Source: GCA-002862325 sp036339295 (lineage in GTDB: Bacteria; Planctomycetota; Phycisphaerae; Phycisphaerales; SM1A02). Taken from it: DNA of 15,657 nt. Location: assembly GCA_036339295.1 (NCBI GenBank), contig JAYZBK010000024.1, positions 1 to 15,657 of the forward strand, read 5' to 3'. The notes beneath the pieces were generated by a model. It was given only the letters and a program-made list of their open reading frames with translations, did not search any database and had not been told where the DNA came from. Numbering within the stretch: the stretch's first letter is position 1; each line of letters starts with the position of its first letter. The translations under genes and the position numbers were made by a program. Of this stretch, positions 1 to 7,367 are shown piece after piece.

Positions 1-36
1 CAGGACGATTGACGCGACATCCGGTCCGCACGAAGC

Positions 37-109
37 GGGGCGTTAGCTCAGTTGGGAGAGCGGCTGCTTTGCAAGCAGCAGGTCACCGGTTCGAGCCCGG
101 TACGCTCCA
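37..109 (+). tRNA. tRNA-Ala (anticodon UGC)
   Basis: A complete 73-nt cloverleaf can be folded by eye. The 7-bp acceptor stem (37-43 with 102-108) contains a G3:U70 wobble pair, the classic alanine identity element. The D-stem is GCTC/GAGC, the anticodon stem is GCTGC/GCAGC around loop TTTGCAA with anticodon TGC, and the T-arm is ACCGG-TTCGAGC-CCGGT. The discriminator base is A at 109. CCA is not encoded (the next bases are TTC), so it must be added after transcription. A strong hairpin begins 12 nt downstream and no rRNA gene follows, so this is not the spacer tRNA of an rRNA operon, at least on its 3' side. Confidence 0.97.
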
Positions 110-120
110 TTCGGAATCGA

Positions 121-151
121 ACACCGCCTCCGGCCACGCCGGAGGCGGTGT
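121..151 (+). terminator. GC-rich hairpin terminator after tRNA-Ala
   Basis: A perfect 14-bp inverted repeat (121-134 with 138-151) closes a 3-nt loop (CAC) 12 nt after the tRNA. The downstream strand continues TCTTCCTCG, a pyrimidine-rich tail rather than a true T-run. It is most simply an intrinsic terminator for the tRNA. Its core CGCCTCCGGC closely resembles the core CGCCCCCGGC of the next hairpin at 238-271. Confidence 0.75.
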
Positions 152-237
152 CTTCCTCGAGCCTCGTGGAGCCCGGTGCGTTCGCGACGAGCCCCACGTT
201 CCGTGTCCCGTTCCCGGCCCCGGACCTCCGGCCATGA

Positions 238-271
238 GAAGACGCCCCCGGCGGATGCCGGGGGCGTCTTC
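238..271 (-). terminator. GC-rich hairpin terminator after the S8 protease
   Basis: A perfect 15-bp inverted repeat (238-252 with 257-271) closes a GGAT/ATCC loop. It lies 34 nt beyond the stop codon of the minus-strand protease, where a terminator is expected. The plus-strand exit reads GTCTTCGAG and the minus-strand exit GTCTTCTCATG, so neither has a long T-run, and the stem could act in both directions. Between it and the tRNA hairpin (152-237) I see no gene or further structure. Confidence 0.7.
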
Positions 272-305
272 GAGACGAACCGAGTGAGGGGATCGCGAGT
301 CGGGC

Positions 306-2669
306 TCAGGGGCAGAGGCCCCATCCCGAGAGCAGGATCCCGAGGTCGCCGCCGGCCACGATCCCGTCTCCGTCGAGATCACCGGAGGCATCGTCGCTGC
401 CGAACACCGCGAGGAGCAGGCCGAGGTCGTCGCCACCGATCATCCCGTCGCCGGTGATGTCCCCGATGCAGGTCGGAGGCGCGTCCTCGCACTGGACGCC
501 GCCGACGACCAGCACGTCGATCGCGGCCTCCACCAGCGAGCCGTCGCCGAGGTCGCCCGCGATGAACCGGATCCGCATGTCGTCGGAAGGCGTGATCAGG
601 GAGGCGATCTCGTAGGACCTGGACACCCAGGCCCCGGCGTTCTCGTTGACGTCCTCGACGGTCTGCCAGGTGGCGCCACCGTCGTTGGAGATGTCGATCT
701 CGAGGACGTCGCTGTTCGGAGCCGCCCCGGTGTCGTTGGAGTACCACCGCCGGTAGGCGATGACGGACCCGTCGACGACGGTCCCGTCGAACGGCGGCGA
801 GATCAGGGTGGTGATGCCACCATCGACGTCGTTCTCGCCGAGGCTGCCGCCGGGGCTCCCCTGGCCCGTGAAGAAGCAGTTCGCGCCGTTGGCCGCGTTC
901 TCGGGCTGGGCTTCGGTGCCGTTGGGGTTGCCGCGCGTCCATTGTCCGGTGGTCGCGGTGTCGCCGGGAACACCCATGATCCAGAGCCCGTCGGCATCCG
1001 CGTCGTCCTCGACGACGATGATCTCCTCGCCGACCGCGAAGTCGAGGGGAGCGAGCCCGCCGTCGGACGGGAACGTCACCTTCCCGGCGGTCTCGCCGTC
1101 GACCTCGAAGTAGAACCGGGGGCTCCAGTCGCACTCCGCCGCCGGCAGGGTGGTCTCCCAGCGGACGACGCTCGTCTGGTCGAGGGCGATCGACTCGTAG
1201 GAACCCGTGCCGAAGTCGATCCGGAGCGTGGCCGACCCGGGGACGAGGATGTCCTCGCGAGGATCGATCAGCACCGTCAGCGAGAGCGGTTCACCCGCGG
1301 GCACGTAGTCGGGGACGTCGGTGACCAGGTCGAACTGGGGACCGAGGAACGACTGCTCCATGGCGGCACCGATGTCCAGCACGCCGCCGGTCACGACGAG
1401 TCCCGAAAGGCCGGGAACCGGGCGGACGGTGTCGAGGATGATGTCCACGACATCCTCGAACGGGACGTCGCCGAGCACGCTGTAGAGCAGGGCGACGGCC
1501 CCGGCGACGTGGGGGCACGCCATCGAGGTCCCGCTGTAGCTCGAGTAGCCGTTGTTCGGCGTGGTGCTCAGCGTGTTGACGCCCGGCGCCCCGAGATCGA
1601 CGTTGCTGCCGTACTGGCTGAACGACGCGAGGGCGTCGTTGGAGTCCGTCGCGGCGACCGAGATGACGTTGTACTGGGAGTAGGCCGCCGGGTAGCTGGC
1701 GCTGCCCGAGCCGTTGTTCCCGGCGGACGCGCAGAAGATGTGCTCGTAGTTCTGGCCGGCCGACTCGATGAGGTTCGAGAAGGTCGAGCTGAATCCACCG
1801 CCGCCGTAGCTGTTGTTCGAGACCTTCGCGCCGTTGATGCAGGCCGTCTGGAGCGAATCCAGGATCGCCTGGGTGGAGAGGGACTGGTTGCCCACCCGGA
1901 AGACCATGAGGCTGCACTGCCAGTTCACGCCCGCGACGCCGATCCCGTTGTTCCCCCTGGCCCCGACGGTGCCCGCGGTGTGGGTTCCATGGCCGTTCTG
2001 GTCGGCCGGGTTGGCGTCGTTGTCGTAGAAGTCCCAGCCGAACATGTCGTCGACGAGGCCGTTCCCGTCGTCGTCGACGCCGTTGCCCGCGATCTCGCCG
2101 GGATTCGTCCAGATGTTGTCCGCGAGGTCCGGGTGGTTGGGATCGGTGCCCGAGTCGATGATCGCGATCGTGAAGTCCTGGTCGCCCACGTGGTCGTCCC
2201 ACGCCGCCGGCGCGTTGATGCGGGCCATGCCGTACAGGCTGCCGTAGTTGCTGTCGTTCGGAATCGTGTCGAAGAACTCCATCGTGTAGACGGGCTCGAT
2301 GTACTCGAGCACGTCGCCGCGGAAGCGATACCGATCGATGAAGTCGGCGACTTCGGCGTCGATGGCGAGGCAGCAGGTGCCGGGGACCATCCGCTCGTAG
2401 GAACTCGAGACCGCCGCGCCCATCTCCGCGAGCAGGGCCTCCCGGCGTTCACCGACGATCTCCGCGTTGAATCGAACGAAGACGCGGTTCGGCACGACCT
2501 CGTGATCGGTCCAGAGCTCGTCGGTCACGATGGAGTTCAGGACGTCCTGCTCGAGGATGGCCTTGCCGCCGGACGGAGCGACACGGGGTCCGTCGACACC
2601 GAGGGCGATCGAGGAGATCCCGGCGAGACCGGCGGCGGCCAGCATGGCCATGGCGTGGATTTGACGCAT
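306..2669 (-). CDS. Secreted S8 (subtilisin-like) serine protease with C-terminal dockerin motif
   Basis: A 787-residue secreted endopeptidase. The frame stays open far upstream, but the ATG at 2669 is chosen because it is preceded by AGGA about 10 nt away and begins a signal peptide (hydrophobic stretch about 7-23, likely cleavage near ALG/VDG at 24). Residues about 55-130 look like an inhibitory propeptide. The catalytic domain (about 145-415) carries all subtilase landmarks: Asp172 in IIDSGTDPNHPDL, His227 in NGHGTHTAGT, oxyanion Asn318 in SAGNNG and Ser382 in GTSMACPHVAG. Residues about 550-725 resemble a MAM-like beta-sandwich. The C-terminus holds two dockerin-type calcium loops (DITGDGMIGGDD, 737-748; DLDGDGIVAGGD, 764-775). 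It probably acts outside the cytoplasm on proteins or peptides; the substrate is unknown. It is a single gene with its own terminator. The family call is firm; the MAM-like and dockerin partner roles are inference. Confidence 0.95.
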   Translation of the reverse strand: MRQIHAMAMLAAAGLAGISSIALGVDGPRVAPSGGKAILEQDVLNSIVTDELWTDHEVVPNRVFVRFNAEIVGERREALLAEMGAAVSSSYERMVPGTCCLAIDAEVADFIDRYRFRGDVLEYIEPVYTMEFFDTIPNDSNYGSLYGMARINAPAAWDDHVGDQDFTIAIIDSGTDPNHPDLADNIWTNPGEIAGNGVDDDGNGLVDDMFGWDFYDNDANPADQNGHGTHTAGTVGARGNNGIGVAGVNWQCSLMVFRVGNQSLSTQAILDSLQTACINGAKVSNNSYGGGGFSSTFSNLIESAGQNYEHIFCASAGNNGSGSASYPAAYSQYNVISVAATDSNDALASFSQYGSNVDLGAPGVNTLSTTPNNGYSSYSGTSMACPHVAGAVALLYSVLGDVPFEDVVDIILDTVRPVPGLSGLVVTGGVLDIGAAMEQSFLGPQFDLVTDVPDYVPAGEPLSLTVLIDPREDILVPGSATLRIDFGTGSYESIALDQTSVVRWETTLPAAECDWSPRFYFEVDGETAGKVTFPSDGGLAPLDFAVGEEIIVVEDDADADGLWIMGVPGDTATTGQWTRGNPNGTEAQPENAANGANCFFTGQGSPGGSLGENDVDGGITTLISPPFDGTVVDGSVIAYRRWYSNDTGAAPNSDVLEIDISNDGGATWQTVEDVNENAGAWVSRSYEIASLITPSDDMRIRFIAGDLGDGSLVEAAIDVLVVGGVQCEDAPPTCIGDITGDGMIGGDDLGLLLAVFGSDDASGDLDGDGIVAGGDLGILLSGWGLCP

Positions 2670-2906
2670 CTTGTTGGGTTCCTGGTCTTGTGATGTGTGA
2701 CGAGAGGCGTCCTGCAGAACGCATCCCGGGCCCGGAAGCTGACCATGGTTCCGACGCGTGCCCCCGATCCCGGTTCCGCGTTCCCCCCGAATGCGGCACG
2801 GTTCCGTCCGGGCATGAACGATCGTTTCGCCGTTCCTCCCCTCGAAGGTCCGGGAGCTGGCTATCCTGACCGACGACTCGGTTTTCAAGCCCGGAGAAAG
2901 ACGCCC
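2670..2906. promoter_or_regulatory. Divergent intergenic region between protease and membrane protein
   Basis: This 237-bp gap must hold the promoters and leaders of both divergent genes. A TATCCT at 2862-2867 could be a -10 for the plus-strand gene, but no convincing -35 stands at the right distance. For the protease, a minus-strand TTGAAA (near 2884-2889) has no good -10 partner. A GGAG Shine-Dalgarno at 2893-2896 serves the plus-strand gene. I see no small gene here; the open frame running across it on each strand is an artefact of high GC. Confidence 0.4.
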
Positions 2907-3815
2907 ATGGCGGACTCGGCGAAGCAGTACGACTGGTCGGAGACCAAGGGGTTCCACCCAGAACTCATCCGCTCCCTCGTGACCGGCGCCATCGTGACGC
3001 CCTTGGTCCTCGCGATCCCGGTCGCCGGCATCGTCGTCCAGCTGACCGGCTCGCTCTCGATTCCGATCGTCGTGGCCATCCTCGTCCTGGCCGTGCCGCT
3101 GGGGGCGGGGCTCGGGTATCTCGTGGGGCTGGGTCGCTCCAAGCAGCGGCTCCGCTGGGTTCGCTGGGCCGCCGAGAACGGCTGGACGTACGAAGCCGAG
3201 CCGTCCCATCCCGGCGCAGGGATCCTCGACCATCCGGACCAGCTCTCCTCCGCCAGCCTCTACTGGCGACATGCGACCCGGCGAGACCTCATCGGACGCC
3301 GAACCACGGTCGGGGGGGCGTGCGTCCTGACCGCGAAGTCGGTCGGGAAGGCCGACGCCCACCAGCAGTACCAGACGGGCAAGCAGGAACAGAGGACGCA
3401 TACGGGGATGTGCGTCTACCTCGTCATGGACACCGGCTCCACGTGCCCGGACATGACGCTGCATCCTCATGCGTTCTCGGACCGACTCCCCATTCCCCGG
3501 GGCCACGCGACCGTCCAGTTCGAGGTCGACGCGTTCAACCAGGCGTGGACGGTCCGGGCCGCCGACGAGAAGGCCGCCTTCGCCCGAATCGACCAGAAGA
3601 CGATCGACTTCCTCATGAAGCACCAGGGCCACTTCCTGCTCGAGTTCGTCGGGGGGCTCCTGGTCGTCCAGTACTGGATCTCCGAAGCCGAGGAGATGCA
3701 CTTCGTCACGGCGCCCCGCCCGGTCTACGAGAGACTGATCGCGTTCACGAGGGACCTGACGAAGGCGGTGCCCGACGATCTCGTCCCGCCGCTCGAGCTG
3801 GATTCGGGTTCCTGA
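2907..3815 (+). CDS. Uncharacterised two-helix membrane protein
   Basis: A 302-residue protein of unknown function. The ATG at 2907 is chosen over upstream starts because GGAG lies 10 nt before it and the recognisable protein begins there. Two strongly hydrophobic segments (about 24-46 and 51-75) form a membrane hairpin. A basic stretch follows (R77 to R86, RSKQRLRWVR), so by the positive-inside rule both ends are probably cytoplasmic. The soluble part (about 87-302) contains VQFEVDAFNQAWTVRAADE at 203-221, a pattern like the FN-x-x-F-x-V-x-x-x-D element of DUF3137-type proteins, with two N-terminal helices as in that group. This is only a resemblance by eye. It is divergent from the protease and convergent with the phzF-like gene, leaving just 15 bp between stop codons. 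No enzyme motif is visible. Confidence 0.85.
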   Translation: MADSAKQYDWSETKGFHPELIRSLVTGAIVTPLVLAIPVAGIVVQLTGSLSIPIVVAILVLAVPLGAGLGYLVGLGRSKQRLRWVRWAAENGWTYEAEPSHPGAGILDHPDQLSSASLYWRHATRRDLIGRRTTVGGACVLTAKSVGKADAHQQYQTGKQEQRTHTGMCVYLVMDTGSTCPDMTLHPHAFSDRLPIPRGHATVQFEVDAFNQAWTVRAADEKAAFARIDQKTIDFLMKHQGHFLLEFVGGLLVVQYWISEAEEMHFVTAPRPVYERLIAFTRDLTKAVPDDLVPPLELDSGS

Positions 3816-3830
3816 CCCTCGTCGGGATCG

Positions 3831-4676
3831 CTACGCCACGAACGCACCGACCAGGACGAGCCTCGCCGCGCCGGCGATCTCGACCCGCCCGTCGCCCGAC
3901 CGGCTCGCGTCGACGGCGACGAGGCCGCCACGGGACGAATCCTGTCGTGCGAGGAAGCGATCGCCGAACCGGTCCTGCCAGAGCAGGCCCAGGCTGGAGT
4001 GAAGCGAGCCCGTCACCGGATCCTCGTCGACCGAGACGCCTGGAGCGAAGTAGCGACTGGAGACCACCGCGCCGTCGGGATCGCCCTCGAGGGGAGCGGT
4101 GACCGCGATCCCACGGGCCTCGACCCGGCCGAGCACCCGCATGTCCGGTCGCATCGACCCGACGGTCGCGGCGTCCTCGAGCACGACCACGAGATCGTCC
4201 TCGAGCGTTCGCACCACCCGGGACCGCTCGATCCGCATGCCCTCGAAGATCGCCGGATCGGCATCCTCGACCTCGCGGAGCGGCTCGACCGGGAGCGCCA
4301 CGGATTCGCGGCCGTCGACCGATCGGACGACGAGATCGCCCCGATGCCGGGTCCGGAACGTGATCGGCAGGTCCTCGGGGCCCAACCCCCGGGCCCGCAG
4401 CGCGTGGGCCGCGGCGATCGTGGCGTGGCCGCAGAGCTCGACCTCCGATCCCGGCGTGAACCACCTCAGGTGCCACAGGTCCGGCAGGTCGTCCAGCGCG
4501 ATCGGCGACACGAACGCGGTCTCGGAGAGGTTCATCTCCGCCGCGATTCCCTGGAGGCGTCGCTCGATCCCCGCCGCCATGCACTCCCCCTCGGGCAGCA
4601 CGCAGACGGCGGCGGGGTTGCCGGTGAACGGACTCTCGGTGACGAAGGCGTCGACGACGAAGATCGGAAGGGACAT
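3831..4676 (-). CDS. PhzF family isomerase/epimerase-like protein
   Basis: A 281-residue protein of normal length for the PhzF/YddE family, which shares the two-lobed diaminopimelate epimerase fold. The ATG at 4676 has GGAG 7 nt upstream and starts directly with the family's typical N-terminus (FVVDAFVTESPFTGNPAAV, 6-24). Family motifs follow in order: NLSETAFV (49-56) with the likely catalytic acid Glu52, ELCGHATIAAAHAL (80-93), and DEDPVTGSLHSSLG (217-230). PhzF of phenazine synthesis isomerises a dihydroanthranilate, but most relatives have unknown substrates, and no phenazine genes are present here, so that role should not be assumed. It lies 71 bp downstream of the exported metallophosphoesterase on the same strand and may share its transcript. 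Its stop codon is 15 bp from that of the convergent membrane-protein gene. Confidence 0.92.
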   Translation of the reverse strand: MSLPIFVVDAFVTESPFTGNPAAVCVLPEGECMAAGIERRLQGIAAEMNLSETAFVSPIALDDLPDLWHLRWFTPGSEVELCGHATIAAAHALRARGLGPEDLPITFRTRHRGDLVVRSVDGRESVALPVEPLREVEDADPAIFEGMRIERSRVVRTLEDDLVVVLEDAATVGSMRPDMRVLGRVEARGIAVTAPLEGDPDGAVVSSRYFAPGVSVDEDPVTGSLHSSLGLLWQDRFGDRFLARQDSSRGGLVAVDASRSGDGRVEIAGAARLVLVGAFVA

Positions 4677-4747
4677 GCGGCGGCTCCGGGGCACGGGGGT
4701 CGGACGGGCATGATCGCCGATCTCGGCCGCGATCGCGTCCCGCGGGC

Positions 4748-5707
4748 TCAGTCCTCCCGCGGGACCCAGCCGAAGGTCTCGAAGGCGATCTCGCTGCCGC
4801 CGTCGGGACGCAGGTCGACCAGGAGGTAGCCCGGTTCGAACTCGTGGTACGGGCCGCCCCACCACCCCCCGCTGACCGCACCGCCGCAGGCGTAGCGGAC
4901 CCCGAGGTAGTCGAGGACCTCCGCCAGGTGCAGGTGGCCGCTCAGGCAGACCTTGACGTTGCCGTGCCGGTGGAAGCAGTCCTTGAGCCGGCGGGCATCG
5001 AGGTGCATCCAGGCCCCGGGAACGCTCCAGTCGCCGGTCTTCTCGTTCTCGCCGTCGAAGAAGACGCAGGCCGAGAGGATCGGGATGTGGCTGCAGACGC
5101 AGACCGGCGTGCCCTTCGGGGTGTCGCGAAGCGTGCGATCGAGCCAGTCGAACTGCTCGTCGTCGAGAAGGCCCTTGTATCCTCCTTCGCCGCCCCGGAG
5201 GGAGTTGGGGCTGGTGGAGTCGAGCACCACGAACCGCCATCCGGCCTGGTCCCAGGCGTAGTGGCTTCGGTCGAGACCGTAGGCGTCGCACGCCCATCGG
5301 CGGCCGCCCACCGGATCCAGCGCGAGGATGTCGTGGTTGCCGACGACCGTGCGATGCGGCGTCGAGAGATCACGCGACACCACGCGATTCCAGCAGGCGA
5401 GCTGGACGGGCGCCCGCTCCCGACCGCCGTCCCCGTCGACGTTCATGACGTTGTCCCCACCGAAGACGATCAGGTCCGGCGGATCGTCGAGGCCCTGCAC
5501 GTGGGCGAGGCACGCGGCGAATCCAGCCTCCCCCTGCTTCTCCGGCTGGACATGGGTGTCGGTGAGGAAGGCGAGGCGGAGGGATCTCTCCGTCGGCTCG
5601 ATCCCCGTCGACGAGGACGCGACGGCCGGCGTGGCTGCCAGTCCCGCCAGTCCCGTCCCGAGAACGCGTCGACGAGTGACGAACGAATCGATCGGCTGGG
5701 TCATCAT
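4748..5707 (-). CDS. Tat-exported calcineurin-like metallophosphoesterase
   Basis: A 319-residue two-metal phosphoesterase predicted to be exported folded. The N-terminus TRRRVLGTGLAGLAATPAVA (11-30) is a twin-arginine signal with cleavage likely after AVA30. All five metal-binding blocks are present: DTH (Asp50, His52), GGDN (Asp85), GNHD (Asn124, His125), SHIP (His207) and GHLH (His258, His260). This spacing matches the class III phosphodiesterase/CpdA-like group, but the substrate cannot be read from sequence and the exported location argues against cytoplasmic cAMP. There are two adjacent ATGs at 5707 and 5704. GGAG at 5712-5715 is 4 nt from the first and 7 nt from the second, so the second may be the true start. 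Residue numbers count from the first. The phzF-like gene follows after 71 bp and rsmE ends 112 bp upstream. Confidence 0.92.
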   Translation of the reverse strand: MMTQPIDSFVTRRRVLGTGLAGLAATPAVASSSTGIEPTERSLRLAFLTDTHVQPEKQGEAGFAACLAHVQGLDDPPDLIVFGGDNVMNVDGDGGRERAPVQLACWNRVVSRDLSTPHRTVVGNHDILALDPVGGRRWACDAYGLDRSHYAWDQAGWRFVVLDSTSPNSLRGGEGGYKGLLDDEQFDWLDRTLRDTPKGTPVCVCSHIPILSACVFFDGENEKTGDWSVPGAWMHLDARRLKDCFHRHGNVKVCLSGHLHLAEVLDYLGVRYACGGAVSGGWWGGPYHEFEPGYLLVDLRPDGGSEIAFETFGWVPRED

Positions 5708-5819
5708 GGATCTCCAGGTGCCGGGCCTCGCAGGGAAACCCTATCCCGGACGACCGCCCCGTCGATGTCGGCCCGCGAGGAAACGGGACACTCCCTCGAA
5801 ATCGGCGACCGAAGCCCGC

Positions 5820-6593
5820 TCACGGACCCGCGGGGGGCGAGCCGTTCCTCCGGCCCGACTCGCCGGTCGAGGCTCGCCAAGCCGCCACGATCGCCGTCGC
5901 GGCGGTCTCGACCCGGAGCACGCCCCGGCCGATCGCGACTCGCCGGAGGCGCCCGGCGGTCTCGGCGTCCCGGATGAGCCGCTCCTCCGACGGGCTGAAT
6001 CCGCCCTCGGGCCCGACGAGGACGACCACGTGATCCGCCGAGTCGCCCGGGTCCAGCGGCGAGCCCCCGGTGGCATCCCCCACGATCACCGTGGCACCGT
6101 CCTCGTCCGCCCGATCGATGACCTCGGCCGGTGTCGACTCCGGACCGATCCCCGGGAGTGTCGCCCGGCGGCTCTGCTTGCACGCCTCGAGCATGATGCG
6201 GTTCCAACGCTCCGACGGGTCCTGACGCTTCCGGTCGAGGCTGATCACGCTGAAGTCGCACTTCAGCGGCGTGAATCCCGAGATGCCCAGCTGCGTCGCC
6301 ATGTCGAGCATGGTCGAGAGTCGATCCCCCTTCGGGAGGCTCGCCGCGAGTTCGATGAGGGGCGACTCCGGTGTCTCCCGTTCGTGCGGGCCGACCGCGA
6401 GTTCGAGGTCGCCGCGTTCGTCGCGACCACCGATCCGGGCGGGCGCCCACGATCCCCGGCCGTCGAAGACCACGACCTCGTCCCCCTCGCCGAGCCGGCG
6501 TGGTCCGAGGGCGTGCTTCGCCTCCTTCTTGTCGAGGAGCGCGATGCCACCGGGCTCGGGAAGCTGCGGGAGATGGAACCAGGGCGCGGACAT
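5820..6593 (-). CDS. rsmE: 16S rRNA (uracil-1498-N3)-methyltransferase RsmE
   Basis: A 257-residue SPOUT-class methyltransferase of usual length. In E. coli RsmE transfers methyl from SAM to N3 of U1498 in helix 44 of 16S rRNA on the assembled 30S subunit. Residues about 1-72 form the PUA-like RNA-binding domain (KKEAKHALGPRRLGEGDEV, 22-40). The C-terminal knotted SAM domain shows KQSRRATLP (139-147), LVGPEGGFS (192-200) and LRVETAATA (226-234), the signature loops of the family. The ATG at 6593 lies 9 bp after the rsmJ stop with no clear Shine-Dalgarno, which suggests translational coupling to rsmJ. The proline-rich tail after about residue 242 is probably disordered. Confidence 0.95.
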   Translation of the reverse strand: MSAPWFHLPQLPEPGGIALLDKKEAKHALGPRRLGEGDEVVVFDGRGSWAPARIGGRDERGDLELAVGPHERETPESPLIELAASLPKGDRLSTMLDMATQLGISGFTPLKCDFSVISLDRKRQDPSERWNRIMLEACKQSRRATLPGIGPESTPAEVIDRADEDGATVIVGDATGGSPLDPGDSADHVVVLVGPEGGFSPSEERLIRDAETAGRLRRVAIGRGVLRVETAATAIVAAWRASTGESGRRNGSPPAGP

Positions 6594-6602
6594 GGGGACA
6601 GG

Positions 6603-7367
6603 CTACGTGATCCGCGGTCGTTCCCAGACGACCCAGCGGAGGAGCTTCGTCTCGATCTCGAAGGTCGGGGCGGGCAGTCTGGAGTCCGGAACCGCCGCCT
6701 CGGGCGGTCGCTTGAGCACCACCCGCTCGGCTCCCGCCTCCGCAGCCGCCTCGAGCAGGACCGCGGTCTCGGCCCCCGCCGTCCCGGGATCCTCGTCGGC
6801 GAGATCGCGAAGCCGCTGCATCGGCTTGGGGGGCAGCGCCGACCCCTTGCGACGAGGCGGGAACATCGGATCCACGATCACGAGGGCGGGGGCGTCGCCC
6901 GCCCGGCCGAGCCGGTCGAGTTCCGCCCGGGCGTCGCCGAGCCGGACCCGGAGCCGGTCGAGTCCCCTCCACCCCGCCTCCCGTCCGATCCGGCAGGCGT
7001 CCAGGAGGATCGCCCCGACCAGCGGCTGGGATTCGCATGCGAGCACCGTTCGATCGGAGGCCGCCAGCGCGACCCCGGTGTCGCCGCCGAGTCCGGCGGT
7101 CGCGTCGACCACCGGGCCGGGTCGGCCCTCGAGGCCCTTCAGGATCCGGGCGATCGGATGCCGGCGATCGACCGGCCGGGCCAGCACCTCGCCGAGAGCC
7201 GCCCGGACGCCGTTCCCCGACCGCTCACCGCGAAGTCGGAGCTCGAGTCCATGGGGCGAGGTTCCCAGCAGCACGGATCGCCCGCCCCGGTGCCACTCGA
7301 GGAGAGCGTCCGAGGGCGGACCAGTCGTTCGTTCGGTCTCGGGGGATCGGGACCCATCTGGCGACAA
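6603..7367 (-). CDS. rsmJ: RsmJ-like 16S rRNA (guanine-1516-N2)-methyltransferase
   Basis: A 254-residue Rossmann-type SAM methyltransferase. Recognition rests on three blocks typical of RsmJ (UPF0341): DATAGLGGDTGVAL (88-101) in the SAM site, VDPMFPPRRKGSAL (165-178) with the DPMFP catalytic motif, and RVVLKRPPEA (215-224). E. coli RsmJ makes m2G1516 in helix 45 of 16S rRNA; the same target here is inferred. The start is TTG at 7367, supported by a strong GGAGGAG at 7376-7382, 8 nt upstream. The ATG inside that region is in another frame. It leads a tight pair with rsmE (9-bp gap) and is divergent from the CBS gene across 87 bp. A looser RsmJ-family enzyme with a different guanine target is the main alternative. 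Confidence 0.88.
   Translation of the reverse strand: MSPDGSRSPETERTTGPPSDALLEWHRGGRSVLLGTSPHGLELRLRGERSGNGVRAALGEVLARPVDRRHPIARILKGLEGRPGPVVDATAGLGGDTGVALAASDRTVLACESQPLVGAILLDACRIGREAGWRGLDRLRVRLGDARAELDRLGRAGDAPALVIVDPMFPPRRKGSALPPKPMQRLRDLADEDPGTAGAETAVLLEAAAEAGAERVVLKRPPEAAVPDSRLPAPTFEIETKLLRWVVWERPRIT

Noticed and set aside
9..14. TTGACG as a -35 box for the tRNA
   Set aside because: With normal spacing the -10 would fall at the first tRNA base, so it cannot drive this tRNA with a sensible start.
942..2693. A 583-codon open frame on the plus strand opposite the protease
   Set aside because: Its translation is rich in Arg, Val, Asp and Gly without any domain, and the opposite frame is a textbook subtilase. 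Long antisense frames are expected at this GC content.
3831..4676. Phenazine biosynthesis function for the PhzF-like gene
   Set aside because: No other phenazine genes are present and most family members have unrelated or unknown roles.
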